Positions 1 through 7,237 of a stretch of 64,000 nucleotides of DNA are shown here, one piece after another (position 1 is the first letter of the stretch; every line of letters starts with the position of its first letter). Position numbers and translations under genes: made by a program. Origin of the DNA: CAYRGC01 sp964601225 (GTDB taxonomy: Bacteria; Patescibacteriota; Gracilibacteria; Peribacterales; Peribacteraceae); NCBI GenBank assembly GCA_964601225.1, contig CAZRMM010000008.1, positions 1-64,000 on the forward strand. Direction: 5' to 3'. The notes under the pieces are model-generated. The model worked only from the letters and a program-made list of their open reading frames with translations, ran no database searches and was not told the origin of the DNA.

Positions 1-1
1 G

Positions 2-78
2 TGGTGGGCCAGGGGGGATTTGAACCACCGACCGCAGGTTTATAAGTCCTGTGCTCTAACCAACTGAGCTACTGGCCC
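2..78 (-). tRNA. tRNA-Ile with UAU anticodon
   Basis: The reverse complement folds as a complete tRNA: a 7-bp acceptor stem (GGGCCAG with CTGGCCC), a D arm, an anticodon loop CTTATAA and encoded CCA. Positions 34-36 of the loop read TAT, so it should decode AUA. The loop matches the usual tRNA-Ile2 loop CTCATAA except that the wobble C is T. There is an A-A mismatch at the base of the anticodon loop (31-39) and a U-C mismatch in the T stem, so a little caution is needed. A UAU anticodon would make lysidine modification by TilS unnecessary. Confidence 0.85.
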
Positions 79-219
79 ACGCGATGATGCTAGCACTGAT
101 GCGCGTTGTGCGATCAGTGCCGGGGTATGCGGGGTGCCGTGCTCGGGAAACGGGTGGTCACAGGAGTAAGGATGTGTGCGATAGTATAGCGCAAAAACAC
201 GTTTTTCTCAATTTTCTTC

Positions 220-990
220 CTACAAGACGAGTTGTTCGTCGGCGTCTGCGGCCAAAGAAAGAGATTTTTCCCAGGGGTGACCCTCACGGCGATCGAGAAG
301 CCACTCCAGCTTCGTTCGCGTGGAAACACTTTTGAGAAGTTTCCCCGACAACGGCTTCGCAATCTTGTCGAATGTCTCAAGGATTTTTCCTCTCCGCGGA
401 AGCTTGCCGTCGATGTGGCCGAGGTACTCAATTTCCGCTTGCTGGATCATGGCGGGCTGATCCGTGCTTAGGTCCTTTGCGATGGAGACGGTGAGGGCGA
501 AGGCGAGGTCGTCCACCGCGAAGTCCAGGTCCACGGCATGCTTCTCGAAGCGACCGATCGGCTGCGTCGACATAAGCATCTTTGAGAGGAGCTCCGCGAA
601 CTTCCACTTCTTTGCGTCATCGCCCGAATGCTTCCAGTGCTCCTCGTGACGGAGGAGTATGCAGAGGCCGTTGGGACTTTGTATACGCCGCCCGTGCGCT
701 TTTTTCTTTACGTGCGTCTTCGGCGAATCCGGCCGCATGATTACGTGGTATGCATGCTCCTCTCCTTCGTTGGCGAAGACGGAATGGAGCTCTCGGCGCT
801 TCTGTCCACGGATGATGCCGAATCGGTTGACGGCAGCTAGGATCTCGCGCGTCTGCTCCGTTCCTCTCTCTCCGTTCTGCAATTCGAACTTCAATTCCAG
901 CTCGTCATCGCCGAGCGTTCGGCTGATGGCGGGCAATTCGGAATTTCCCGAGGGAATCTCTTTTTCGGCGACGGATAAAGGCGATTGCAC
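220..990 (-). CDS. CYTH-like (triphosphate tunnel) domain protein, tentative
   Basis: A 256-residue protein with no signal peptide or membrane segment. The motif ELELK at residues 30-34 fits the ExExK signature that opens CYTH/triphosphate tunnel domains (thiamine triphosphatase, class IV adenylate cyclase and inorganic triphosphatase families), and AEIEYLG near residue 185 resembles a late CYTH strand. The central part has the basic residues expected for phosphate binding (RGQKRR, residues 61-66), but I cannot align the whole domain by eye. If correct, it would act on a polyphosphate-containing substrate in the cytoplasm; the substrate cannot be told from sequence. It stands alone, 140 bp from tRNA-Ile. 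An unrelated hypothetical protein remains possible. Confidence 0.6.
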   Translation of the reverse strand: MQSPLSVAEKEIPSGNSELPAISRTLGDDELELKFELQNGERGTEQTREILAAVNRFGIIRGQKRRELHSVFANEGEEHAYHVIMRPDSPKTHVKKKAHGRRIQSPNGLCILLRHEEHWKHSGDDAKKWKFAELLSKMLMSTQPIGRFEKHAVDLDFAVDDLAFALTVSIAKDLSTDQPAMIQQAEIEYLGHIDGKLPRRGKILETFDKIAKPLSGKLLKSVSTRTKLEWLLDRREGHPWEKSLSLAADADEQLVL

Positions 991-1026
991 GTCGTATTTC
1001 AGTCTTTTTTGGGGAAAACGTCAAGA

Positions 1027-1053
1027 AAACGGGGCCGCCCCGGCGCCCCGTTT
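1027..1053 (-). terminator. Hairpin downstream of the small membrane protein gene
   Basis: AAACGGGGC and GCCCCGTTT pair perfectly over 9 bp around a GC-rich loop, followed on the minus strand by TTTTCTTG. It lies just past the stop of the small membrane protein gene at 1076, so it probably ends that transcript. The T run is weak. Confidence 0.5.
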
Positions 1054-1075
1054 CCCGTCACATAAAAGGTCAGTT

Positions 1076-1243
1076 TTATTGATTTCCACCTTCCGTCGCG
1101 TTGAGGTTGACGTCGATGGTTTTGGTCGGGGCGTCGAGGTCTTTGCCTTGGAACGTCTGGACGGCCAAGTAGCTGACGACAAGGATCGCGATGATCGCGA
1201 CGATCGCCACCACGGCGTCCATACCGGTCGATGAATCGGACAT
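1076..1243 (-). CDS. Small single-pass membrane protein
   Basis: A 55-residue protein. After a short polar N terminus (MSDSSTGMDA) it has one strongly hydrophobic helix at about residues 10-30, then a polar, acidic tail of 25 residues ending EGGNQ. The longer open frame extends upstream, but that part reads as low-complexity charged sequence and overlaps the divergent gene at 1337, so I start at the ATG at 1241-1243. The layout is that of a small membrane-anchored protein with one soluble face. I do not recognise a family. It is divergent from the GlsB/YeaQ-like gene, and both are small membrane proteins. Confidence 0.5.
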   Translation of the reverse strand: MSDSSTGMDAVVAIVAIIAILVVSYLAVQTFQGKDLDAPTKTIDVNLNATEGGNQ

Positions 1244-1336
1244 ACAAGAAAAGGAAGGGGTAAGAAAGGGAGCATAATTTCGTCTGCTCCATTGCAGGAG
1301 ACGAAGATCCCTGCCTCTTCTTTCCCCATATCTCCC

Positions 1337-1582
1337 ATGGAAATCGTCTGGTTCCTTCTTATTGGTCTTATCGCCGGCTGGATCGCCGATATGCTCGTAA
1401 AGGACATCGGATTCGGCATCGTCGGCGACATGATCGTCGGCTGCGTCGGCGCGCTCATCGGCGGCTATGTTTTCCGCGCGCTCGGCATCGGCACGTACGG
1501 CCTGCTCGGCAGCATTATCGCGGCCGTCGTCGGCGCCGTGATCTTCCTCTGGATCCTCAAGGCGGTGGCGCGGAGGCGGTAA
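1337..1582 (+). CDS. GlsB/YeaQ/YmgE family membrane protein
   Basis: An 81-residue, almost wholly hydrophobic protein with three transmembrane helices and regular glycines. The opening residues MEIVWFLLIGLIAGWIAD match the typical start of the GlsB/YeaQ/YmgE ("transglycosylase-associated") family, and the Gly-rich second and third helices fit as well. The frame is open 15 codons further upstream, but the family start is this ATG. Family members are small inner-membrane proteins often linked to stress; the molecular role is not established. A large hairpin at 1586-1708 follows directly and probably serves as terminator. Confidence 0.85.
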   Translation: MEIVWFLLIGLIAGWIADMLVKDIGFGIVGDMIVGCVGALIGGYVFRALGIGTYGLLGSIIAAVVGAVIFLWILKAVARRR

Positions 1583-1585
1583 AGG

Positions 1586-1708
1586 AAAGGTGTCGCCCTT
1601 CGAGGCTTGCAATCAGCATTACTGTGTCATGGTGAGGTGCGAGTGAGCTCAGCTCACGAGCCTCGAACCACGACACAGTGGCTCGCGCCTCAGGGTGACA
1701 CCTTTTTT
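1586..1708 (+). terminator. Large two-tier hairpin, terminator or palindromic repeat element
   Basis: The outer stem pairs 1586-1599 (AAAGGTGTCGCCCT) with 1692-1705 (AGGGTGACACCTTT), 14 bp with one G-U. A second stem inside pairs ACTGTGTC at 1621-1628 with GACACAGT at 1672-1679, continued by TGGT/ACCA and GAGG/CCTC. A run of six T follows the outer stem on the plus strand. It separates the converging GlsB-like and cca genes and runs over the last codons of cca. The size and nesting exceed what a terminator needs, so it may be a dispersed palindromic repeat. Confidence 0.6.
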
Positions 1709-3048
1709 ACAAATTCCTTCGCTTCCGCCTTCGTCTTCACTTCACCGCGGACTTGGGCGTCGTGCAGTTCTTGGGTGATGCGACCGACCTCCGGGCCCGG
1801 CTTCATGCCCAGGAGCTCCATGACGTCGTGGCCGGAGAGGAGCGGCTTTTCCGGTCGCGGGTGGGCGTCGAGGAAGCGGTGATAGTCCTTGAGGATCGCG
1901 TCGTAGAGGTCGAAATTCGCAGGCGTCGTGCCGGCGATGTCGAGCCAGAAGATCCGAAGCAGTTCCGGAAACCACGGATGGAAGTACCAGTGCCCTTTGC
2001 GCTCCTCGGGCATGTCGAGGAACGTCATCGACATGTGGTGGCGGATCAGCCAGTCGATCTTCTCGATCCGAGCCTTCGGATACTGGAGGCGCTTGAGGGC
2101 CTTCGTCGCGAGGTCTGCCGAGACGGTGGCGTGGTGATCGAACCGGATCCGTTCCTGGAGCGAGAAGGTCTCCGCCTTGCCGCAGTCGTGGAAGAGGCCG
2201 GCGACGCGGACGTCGATGCCGTCGTCTTCGCGGAAGCTTTGCAGCACCTGCATGGTGTGATCCCAGACGTCGCCTTCGTGATGGTAATCGGCGGGCTGCG
2301 GAATGCCTTTGCAGGCGTGCAGTTCGGGAAAGACGCGCGAGAGGATCCCGAGCTCCCAGAGGTCCTCGAACGCGCGCTCGGGGCGTTTGCCGAGGAGCGT
2401 TTTCTCGAATTCCGTGGCGATCCGTTGCGGTGACAAGCCGTCCGTGAGCGGAGCGAGCTCGCGGAGAGCGGCGTAGGTCTCCGGATGATACTGACCGTCC
2501 ACGGCGGCGCGCAGGCGCACGGCGCGGAGGATCCGAAGCGCGTCATGCTTGATGCGGACAGCGGGCTCCCCGATGAATCGCACCAGCCGCTCCTTGAGGT
2601 CCCCTTCTCCGTCGAACGGGTCGATGAACGCTTGCGTCACCGGGTTCCACTCCATGGCGTTGAGCGTGAAGTCTCGGCGCCGCGCGTCCTTCGCGCGGTC
2701 CGCCGTGAACGTCACCGATTCCGGATGGCGACCGTCGCTCGCTTCGTCGTCCTCACGGAAGGTCGTCACCTCGATCTCGTCCGAACCGAGCAATACGCGC
2801 ACGCTGCCGAGCGCCTTGCTCTGTTGCTCGGCGTTCGAGCGCTTGAAGAGTCCGAGCACCTGGTCGGGCAGGGCGGAAGTGGTGACGTCGATGTCCGTCG
2901 GCACGCGTCCGAGGAGCATCTCGCGCACCGCGCCTCCCACCCAGTACGCCTCGTACCCCGCGTCGATCAGCGCCTCACACACCTTGTAGGCTCTCTCACC
3001 GAGAGGGGTCTTGAGCGTCGCGTCGATGATGGCGCGGGCGATTGGCAT
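1690..3048 (-). CDS. cca: CCA tRNA nucleotidyltransferase / poly(A) polymerase family
   Basis: A 452-residue class II nucleotidyltransferase. The N-terminal palm carries VGGAVREMLLGR followed by PTDIDVTTSA, the G-G-A-V-R and D-x-D signatures that bind metal and NTP. RRDFTLNAM follows, then the RNA-binding helical part with the family's DALRILRAVR-type segment. A C-terminal HD domain shows LFHDCGKAET and DHHATVS, as in bacterial CCA-adding enzymes with phosphohydrolase activity. It would build or repair the tRNA 3' CCA end. All three tRNA genes in this window encode CCA, so repair is the likely main job. The start is the ATG at 3046-3048; the frame is open further upstream but runs across the divergent endonuclease gene. 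Confidence 0.93.
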   Translation of the reverse strand: MPIARAIIDATLKTPLGERAYKVCEALIDAGYEAYWVGGAVREMLLGRVPTDIDVTTSALPDQVLGLFKRSNAEQQSKALGSVRVLLGSDEIEVTTFREDDEASDGRHPESVTFTADRAKDARRRDFTLNAMEWNPVTQAFIDPFDGEGDLKERLVRFIGEPAVRIKHDALRILRAVRLRAAVDGQYHPETYAALRELAPLTDGLSPQRIATEFEKTLLGKRPERAFEDLWELGILSRVFPELHACKGIPQPADYHHEGDVWDHTMQVLQSFREDDGIDVRVAGLFHDCGKAETFSLQERIRFDHHATVSADLATKALKRLQYPKARIEKIDWLIRHHMSMTFLDMPEERKGHWYFHPWFPELLRIFWLDIAGTTPANFDLYDAILKDYHRFLDAHPRPEKPLLSGHDVMELLGMKPGPEVGRITQELHDAQVRGEVKTKAEAKEFVKKVSP

Positions 3049-3099
3049 GGATGGATCATACCCGATGCCGACGCGGGATTCTTTCGCTATCCTGGGGTC

Positions 3100-3924
3100 A
3101 TGCTCCGCTTTGCCGTCGCCGGCGCCCCCCTCTCCACTCCCCCGCCCGGCGGGACGATCAAAGGACTGCACCAGGCAAAGAAGCTCGGCATCAACGCGAT
3201 GGAGATCGAGTGGGTGCAGAGCGTGCCGAAGAATCCGGAGGTCATGAACAACATTCGGAAGACCGCCGAGGAGCTGGATATCTCGCTCACAGTGCACGCT
3301 CCGTACTATGTGAATCTCAACTCTCCCGAGCCCGAAAAACTGGAGGCGAGCATCACGCGCGTTCTCAATGCCCTCGCGATGAGCGAGATCGCGGGCGTAC
3401 GCTCCGTTTGCGTGCATGCGGCGTTCAATCTGGGGCAGCCGCCCGAGACGGTCTACAAGAACGTGGAGAAGGCGGTCGATCGGATCATGGACAAGAAAAC
3501 AAAACTCTTCCCGCACGTGAACTTGGGCCTCGAAACCATGGGCAAGCCCACGCAGTTCGGCACCCTCGAGGAGTTGCTCCGCATGAGCAAGGACTTCGAC
3601 ATCTTCCCGACGGTGGATCCCGCGCACATGCACGCACGCACGAACGGTGAGGTCAACAGCTACGAGGAGTGGGACGCGATGTTCGACCTCTACGCGAAGT
3701 ACCTGGGGAAGAAATCGCTCAAGAGCGTGCATATGCATTTCTCCGGCATCGCGTACGGACCGAAGGGCGAGAAGCACCACTTGCCGCTTCTGGAGAGCGA
3801 TGCCAAGTGGAAGGATTTCCTGCGCGTGCTCAAGGACCGCAAGATCGAGGGCAACGTCGTTTGCGAGTCCCCTCTTCTCGAAAAGGATACGTTACTGATG
3901 CAGGAGACGTTCGCGAATCTTTAG
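3100..3924 (+). CDS. Endonuclease IV-like AP endonuclease (TIM barrel)
   Basis: A 274-residue TIM-barrel protein of the endonuclease IV/xylose isomerase-like superfamily. Metal-ligand segments are visible in order: LTVHAPYYVNL, SVCVHAAF, LGLETMG (the conserved Glu), TVDPAHMHAR (Asp and His), VHMHFSG and a C-terminal CESP Glu. The length fits the short archaeal-type Nfo family (about 280 residues). The expected role is cleavage at abasic sites in base excision repair using a trinuclear metal centre. The start is the ATG at 3100; upstream sequence in the frame is antisense to cca, 51 bp away. A TATCCT box lies 6 nt before the ATG. Confidence 0.85.
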   Translation: MLRFAVAGAPLSTPPPGGTIKGLHQAKKLGINAMEIEWVQSVPKNPEVMNNIRKTAEELDISLTVHAPYYVNLNSPEPEKLEASITRVLNALAMSEIAGVRSVCVHAAFNLGQPPETVYKNVEKAVDRIMDKKTKLFPHVNLGLETMGKPTQFGTLEELLRMSKDFDIFPTVDPAHMHARTNGEVNSYEEWDAMFDLYAKYLGKKSLKSVHMHFSGIAYGPKGEKHHLPLLESDAKWKDFLRVLKDRKIEGNVVCESPLLEKDTLLMQETFANL

Positions 3925-3936
3925 TTCGTCATGACC

Positions 3937-3977
3937 GACGTCATCCCATTTCGTCGCTGAGATAAGGGGACGACGTC
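3937..3977 (+). terminator. Imperfect hairpin after the endonuclease gene
   Basis: GACGTCATCCC at 3937-3947 pairs with GGGGACGACGTC at 3966-3977 with one A-C mismatch. It sits 12 bp after the endonuclease stop. No strong T run follows, so it may be a structural 3' end rather than an intrinsic terminator. Confidence 0.4.
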
Positions 3978-4032
3978 ACTTCGCATGCCTATTTTCTATT
4001 CGGAAAACTTTCTTGCGCGTAGACCATGATCC

Positions 4033-5355
4033 ATGGTGCCTTTGCCATCGCCGGATAGGTCGTCTTCTTCAATCGATATCCGGCCTCCCGGCCTCGACAG
4101 GCGCTCCTTTCTCCGTGTCGTGGCGAATGCCGGAGTGCTTTGGGGACTTGGCGACGGTGTGGTGCATGCGCAGAATCGGACGCGTACGCCGCTGGTCTTG
4201 CTCTTTCTCTCGGGCGGATTGGACAAAAAATCATCGGTGGAGCCCGACCCGACGACGCTCAGGAACGGCACGCGCGTTCCCGTGGAGTATCGAGGCCCGT
4301 TTGCCAAAATCCAGGCGCGCAACGGTACGGAATTCTCCGAGCATTTTCCACGTTTCGCCGACAAATCGGACAGAGTCGCGCTCGTGCGGTCGCTCTTCGT
4401 GAATGCCACCGGCTTCTTGGCGCACGAAACGGTTTCGCGAGATATATTGCTTTCTCAGGGAACGCCTTTCCCACTGACGGTTGGCAACAGATTGTCCCGG
4501 CCGAACGCCGCCCCGTACATGCTTCTCAATCCCGGAAGCACGTTTTCCAGCTTGGAAGGCGCCTTCGGAAGATCGAACGCCCTTGTGCCGGCGTGGGATC
4601 GCGATCGGATGGTTTTCCAAAATCCTTTCCGTCCGGAGCTGATTGCCAATGCCACTCCCAATCCCCAGGAGACGGTGGAGGGTATGGAAGAAGAAGAGGC
4701 GACTCCTCCCCTTTCGCCCGAGAGCGTAGAAACGCGACAGCATTTACTGAGAGCTTTCACGGCACACTCGCAACTCGATACCGCGGCGACACGCAGGATG
4801 GAGCAGTTCCAGGAAACGGCGTTTCGCTTGTCCCGCGGTGACGGTCCGTTCTTCGAGGCGCTTCGGCTTGAAGAACAGAATCGTGACCGGTACGGACGTT
4901 CCATCGCGGGCGTCATGTCTCAAACTGCCGCGCAGCTTGTCAGGAGCGGTGCGGGTGCGGTCGCGATCTATTACGAACCGGACTTCAGCACATTCGATCT
5001 TCATGAGGGATTGGAGGCCGGCATGCGCCGACACGGTCCTCCCGTGGATCATGCGATCGCCGCGCTCATCGACGATGCGGATCGCGGCCTTTTTACGCTT
5101 GCGGTGATGACGGAATTCAATCGAACGCCGACCATGAACAACAGGGCCGGCCGCGACCACCATGCCAAGGGGAACTGGGCGATGTTCGCCGGCCCGAACG
5201 TGCGCAGGGGCGTTGTGCTCGGATCGGGCGATTACCGCGGGGACATCGTCAACCATCACATCAATCAGCATCCCGCGTTGCCCAATACCGTCCTTGCGGC
5301 GTGTGGCATCACGGCGCCTCCCGGACAGCCTGTCATCGGTGAGGTGCTGCGTTAG
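4033..5355 (+). CDS. DUF1501 family protein with Tat signal
   Basis: A 440-residue protein. The N terminus has a twin-arginine signal (DRRSFLRVVANAG, with DRRSFL at residues 22-27) ending at VVHAQ, so export in folded form through TatABC is expected. The body matches the DUF1501 pattern: VLLFLSGGLD near the start, VRSLF, and the C-terminal MTEFNRTPTMNNRAGRDHHAKG block, which is characteristic. DUF1501 proteins are distantly related to the alkaline phosphatase/sulfatase fold and occur in planctomycetes and environmental bacteria; their biochemical role is not known. The gene is alone on its strand and ends 39 bp before gap, which could be co-transcribed. Confidence 0.85.
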   Translation: MVPLPSPDRSSSSIDIRPPGLDRRSFLRVVANAGVLWGLGDGVVHAQNRTRTPLVLLFLSGGLDKKSSVEPDPTTLRNGTRVPVEYRGPFAKIQARNGTEFSEHFPRFADKSDRVALVRSLFVNATGFLAHETVSRDILLSQGTPFPLTVGNRLSRPNAAPYMLLNPGSTFSSLEGAFGRSNALVPAWDRDRMVFQNPFRPELIANATPNPQETVEGMEEEEATPPLSPESVETRQHLLRAFTAHSQLDTAATRRMEQFQETAFRLSRGDGPFFEALRLEEQNRDRYGRSIAGVMSQTAAQLVRSGAGAVAIYYEPDFSTFDLHEGLEAGMRRHGPPVDHAIAALIDDADRGLFTLAVMTEFNRTPTMNNRAGRDHHAKGNWAMFAGPNVRRGVVLGSGDYRGDIVNHHINQHPALPNTVLAACGITAPPGQPVIGEVLR

Positions 5356-5394
5356 GAGGCAGTGGTACACTCTGAGCGTTCCTCCCCTGTTTCC

Positions 5395-6402
5395 ATGAAC
5401 CTCGCCATCAACGGATTCGGACGCATCGGCCGCCAGGCGCTTCGCATCATCCAGAAGCGTTTTCCGGAGATCAACGTGGTGCTCGTCAACGACCTCACCG
5501 AGGGCGCGACGCTCGCGCACCTCTTCCAGTTCGATTCCACGTACGGCGCGTACGAGGGCGAGTGTTCCTTCGCGGGCGACACGCTCACGCTCGGCGACGA
5601 CACGATCCGCCTCACGGCGATCAAGGATCCCGCGACGCTTCCCCACAAGGAACTGAAGGTGGACGTCGTGCTCGAATGCACGGGCGTCTTCACGAAGCGC
5701 GAGGACGCGGCGAAACACCTCGCCGCCGGCGCGAAGAAGGTCATCATTTCGGCTCCGGGAAAAGATAAAGTCGATGGCACGTTCTGCATCGGCGTGAACC
5801 ACGAGACGTACGATCCGAAGACGATGCACGTGATTTCGAACGCCTCGTGCACCACGAATTGCCTCGCTCCCATGGCGAAGGTGATCAACGATGAGTTCGG
5901 CATCGAGAGCGGCATCATGACGACCATCCACAGCTACACGAACGACCAGCAGCTCCTCGATCTCCCGCACAAGGATCTGCGCCGCGCCCGCGCCGCCGCA
6001 ATCAACCTGGTCCCCACAAGCACCGGAGCCGCGAAGGCCATCGGCCTCGTCGTCCCCGAGCTCGCGGGAAAGCTCTCGGGCACTTCCATTCGCGTTCCGA
6101 CGCCGACGGGGTCTATCACCGATCTCACCGTGATCACGAAGAAGCCGGTCACGAAGGAAGCCGTGAACGCCGCGTTCAAGAAGGCCTCCGCGTCCAAGGC
6201 GCTCAAGGGCATCCTCGGCTACGAGGAGCGCCCGCTCGTGCTCCAGGATTACGTCCAGGACCCGCGCAGCTGCATCATTGACGCTCCGCTCACGGAAGTG
6301 ATCGGCTCGAACCTCCTCAAGGCCTTCGGCTGGTACGACAACGAGTGGGGGTACTCCAATCGTATCGCCGAGCTCGCGAAGTACGTCGGGGAAAAGCTGT
6401 AG
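5395..6402 (+). CDS. gap: Glyceraldehyde-3-phosphate dehydrogenase
   Basis: A 335-residue type I GAPDH. NGFGRIGR at residues 5-12 is the nucleotide-binding loop, SNASCTTNCLAP carries the catalytic Cys, and the partner His lies in the following TTIHSYTN segment. The C-terminal WYDNEWGYSNR is canonical. It catalyses oxidation and phosphorylation of glyceraldehyde-3-phosphate in glycolysis (or the reverse), the only central glycolytic gene here. Residue DLTEG after the first strand-helix unit suggests NAD rather than NADP, but this is inference. A TACACT -10-like box at 5366-5371 lies 23 nt upstream; no Shine-Dalgarno sequence is seen. Confidence 0.97.
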   Translation: MNLAINGFGRIGRQALRIIQKRFPEINVVLVNDLTEGATLAHLFQFDSTYGAYEGECSFAGDTLTLGDDTIRLTAIKDPATLPHKELKVDVVLECTGVFTKREDAAKHLAAGAKKVIISAPGKDKVDGTFCIGVNHETYDPKTMHVISNASCTTNCLAPMAKVINDEFGIESGIMTTIHSYTNDQQLLDLPHKDLRRARAAAINLVPTSTGAAKAIGLVVPELAGKLSGTSIRVPTPTGSITDLTVITKKPVTKEAVNAAFKKASASKALKGILGYEERPLVLQDYVQDPRSCIIDAPLTEVIGSNLLKAFGWYDNEWGYSNRIAELAKYVGEKL

Positions 6403-6461
6403 GCCGGCGCCACTCGAACGTCGTCGAGAGGCGCGAAGGACGTCGGGGGGAAGCTCTGAGC

Positions 6462-7136
6462 TCAGCGGCGCTCGCGCTGGTCGTGCGGGATGTCCGTGAC
6501 ACCTATGCCTGCAGCGCGGTTCACCGGGTGAATCTTCTGTAAGATGTCCGGAAGGCAGATGCGCGCGAAGATCGGAAATTGCACCTGCAATTTCGAGGCG
6601 AGCGCCAGAGCGGCCGCATTCTCGGGGTCCGTCCGAAGCCATTCTTCCAGGCGGTCGTAGATCTGCTCGGGCGTCTTGCCGATGCGGAATCCCGTTTCCG
6701 CCCAGAGATCGTATTGCTTCGGCCGCTTTTTCGCCTCATGAATGGACAACGCCTTCGTGAAATCTTCGAATGCCGACGCAAAATCATCCAATCGGCACCA
6801 AAGCAGCGCTCTTCCCCAGCGCGCTTGGAAGTTTCCGGGGTTCGTCTTGAGGCATGCGTCGAAGATCTCTTTCGCTTCGTCGAGTTTCACGTTTTGGTTC
6901 ACATACGCGTTCGCGACGGCCTCGGGAGGAAGGGTTTCCGCATTTTTTGCGAGCTCCGCGCGTACGCGCTTCGAAATCTGTCCGCATTTTCCCTCGACGA
7001 GCAGATCGATGCGTTCCTGTGCAGGCTGGTGGTCGATGCGGACTTTGTTTAAGTTGCTCTGAATTCCGCCGAAACTGGCGAATCCTTTTCCGTGAATGTT
7101 TCCTTCCAAGCCTGTCTTGTATTTGCCGTTCCGCAT
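6462..7136 (-). CDS. TPR-containing protein
   Basis: A 224-residue soluble protein. About residues 85-185 form two or three tetratricopeptide-like helical hairpins: DEAKEIFDACLKTNPGNFQA, then WGRALLWCRLDDFASAFEDF and a further TPENAAALALASKL-type unit. TPRs mediate protein-protein contacts; no catalytic motif is present. The N-terminal 60 residues are glycine- and lysine-rich and unassigned. A very good promoter lies upstream (TTGACA-N16-TATTCT) with the start codon only about 6 nt from the predicted +1. Unknown function. Confidence 0.65.
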   Translation of the reverse strand: MRNGKYKTGLEGNIHGKGFASFGGIQSNLNKVRIDHQPAQERIDLLVEGKCGQISKRVRAELAKNAETLPPEAVANAYVNQNVKLDEAKEIFDACLKTNPGNFQARWGRALLWCRLDDFASAFEDFTKALSIHEAKKRPKQYDLWAETGFRIGKTPEQIYDRLEEWLRTDPENAAALALASKLQVQFPIFARICLPDILQKIHPVNRAAGIGVTDIPHDQRERR

Positions 7137-7148
7137 AATGACCGCGGC

Positions 7149-7176
7149 AGAATAGGGATTCCTTCGTTCCTGTCAA
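7149..7176 (-). promoter_or_regulatory. Sigma-70-type promoter of the TPR gene
   Basis: On the minus strand TTGACA (7171-7176), a 16-nt spacer and TATTCT (7149-7154) lead into the ATG at 7136, leaving a leader of only about 6 nt. This is the best -35 match in the window. Confidence 0.6.
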
Positions 7177-7237
7177 AGGAAGTCGACACATTCAACGTCG
7201 CGGCCGAATGTGACAGCAGATAAGCCTGTCGCTGACG

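Noticed and set aside
4744..6642. A 632-residue open frame antisense to the DUF1501 and GAPDH genes
   Set aside because: It spans two well-supported genes and their gap, with Arg-rich sequence and no motif. It is a shadow frame.
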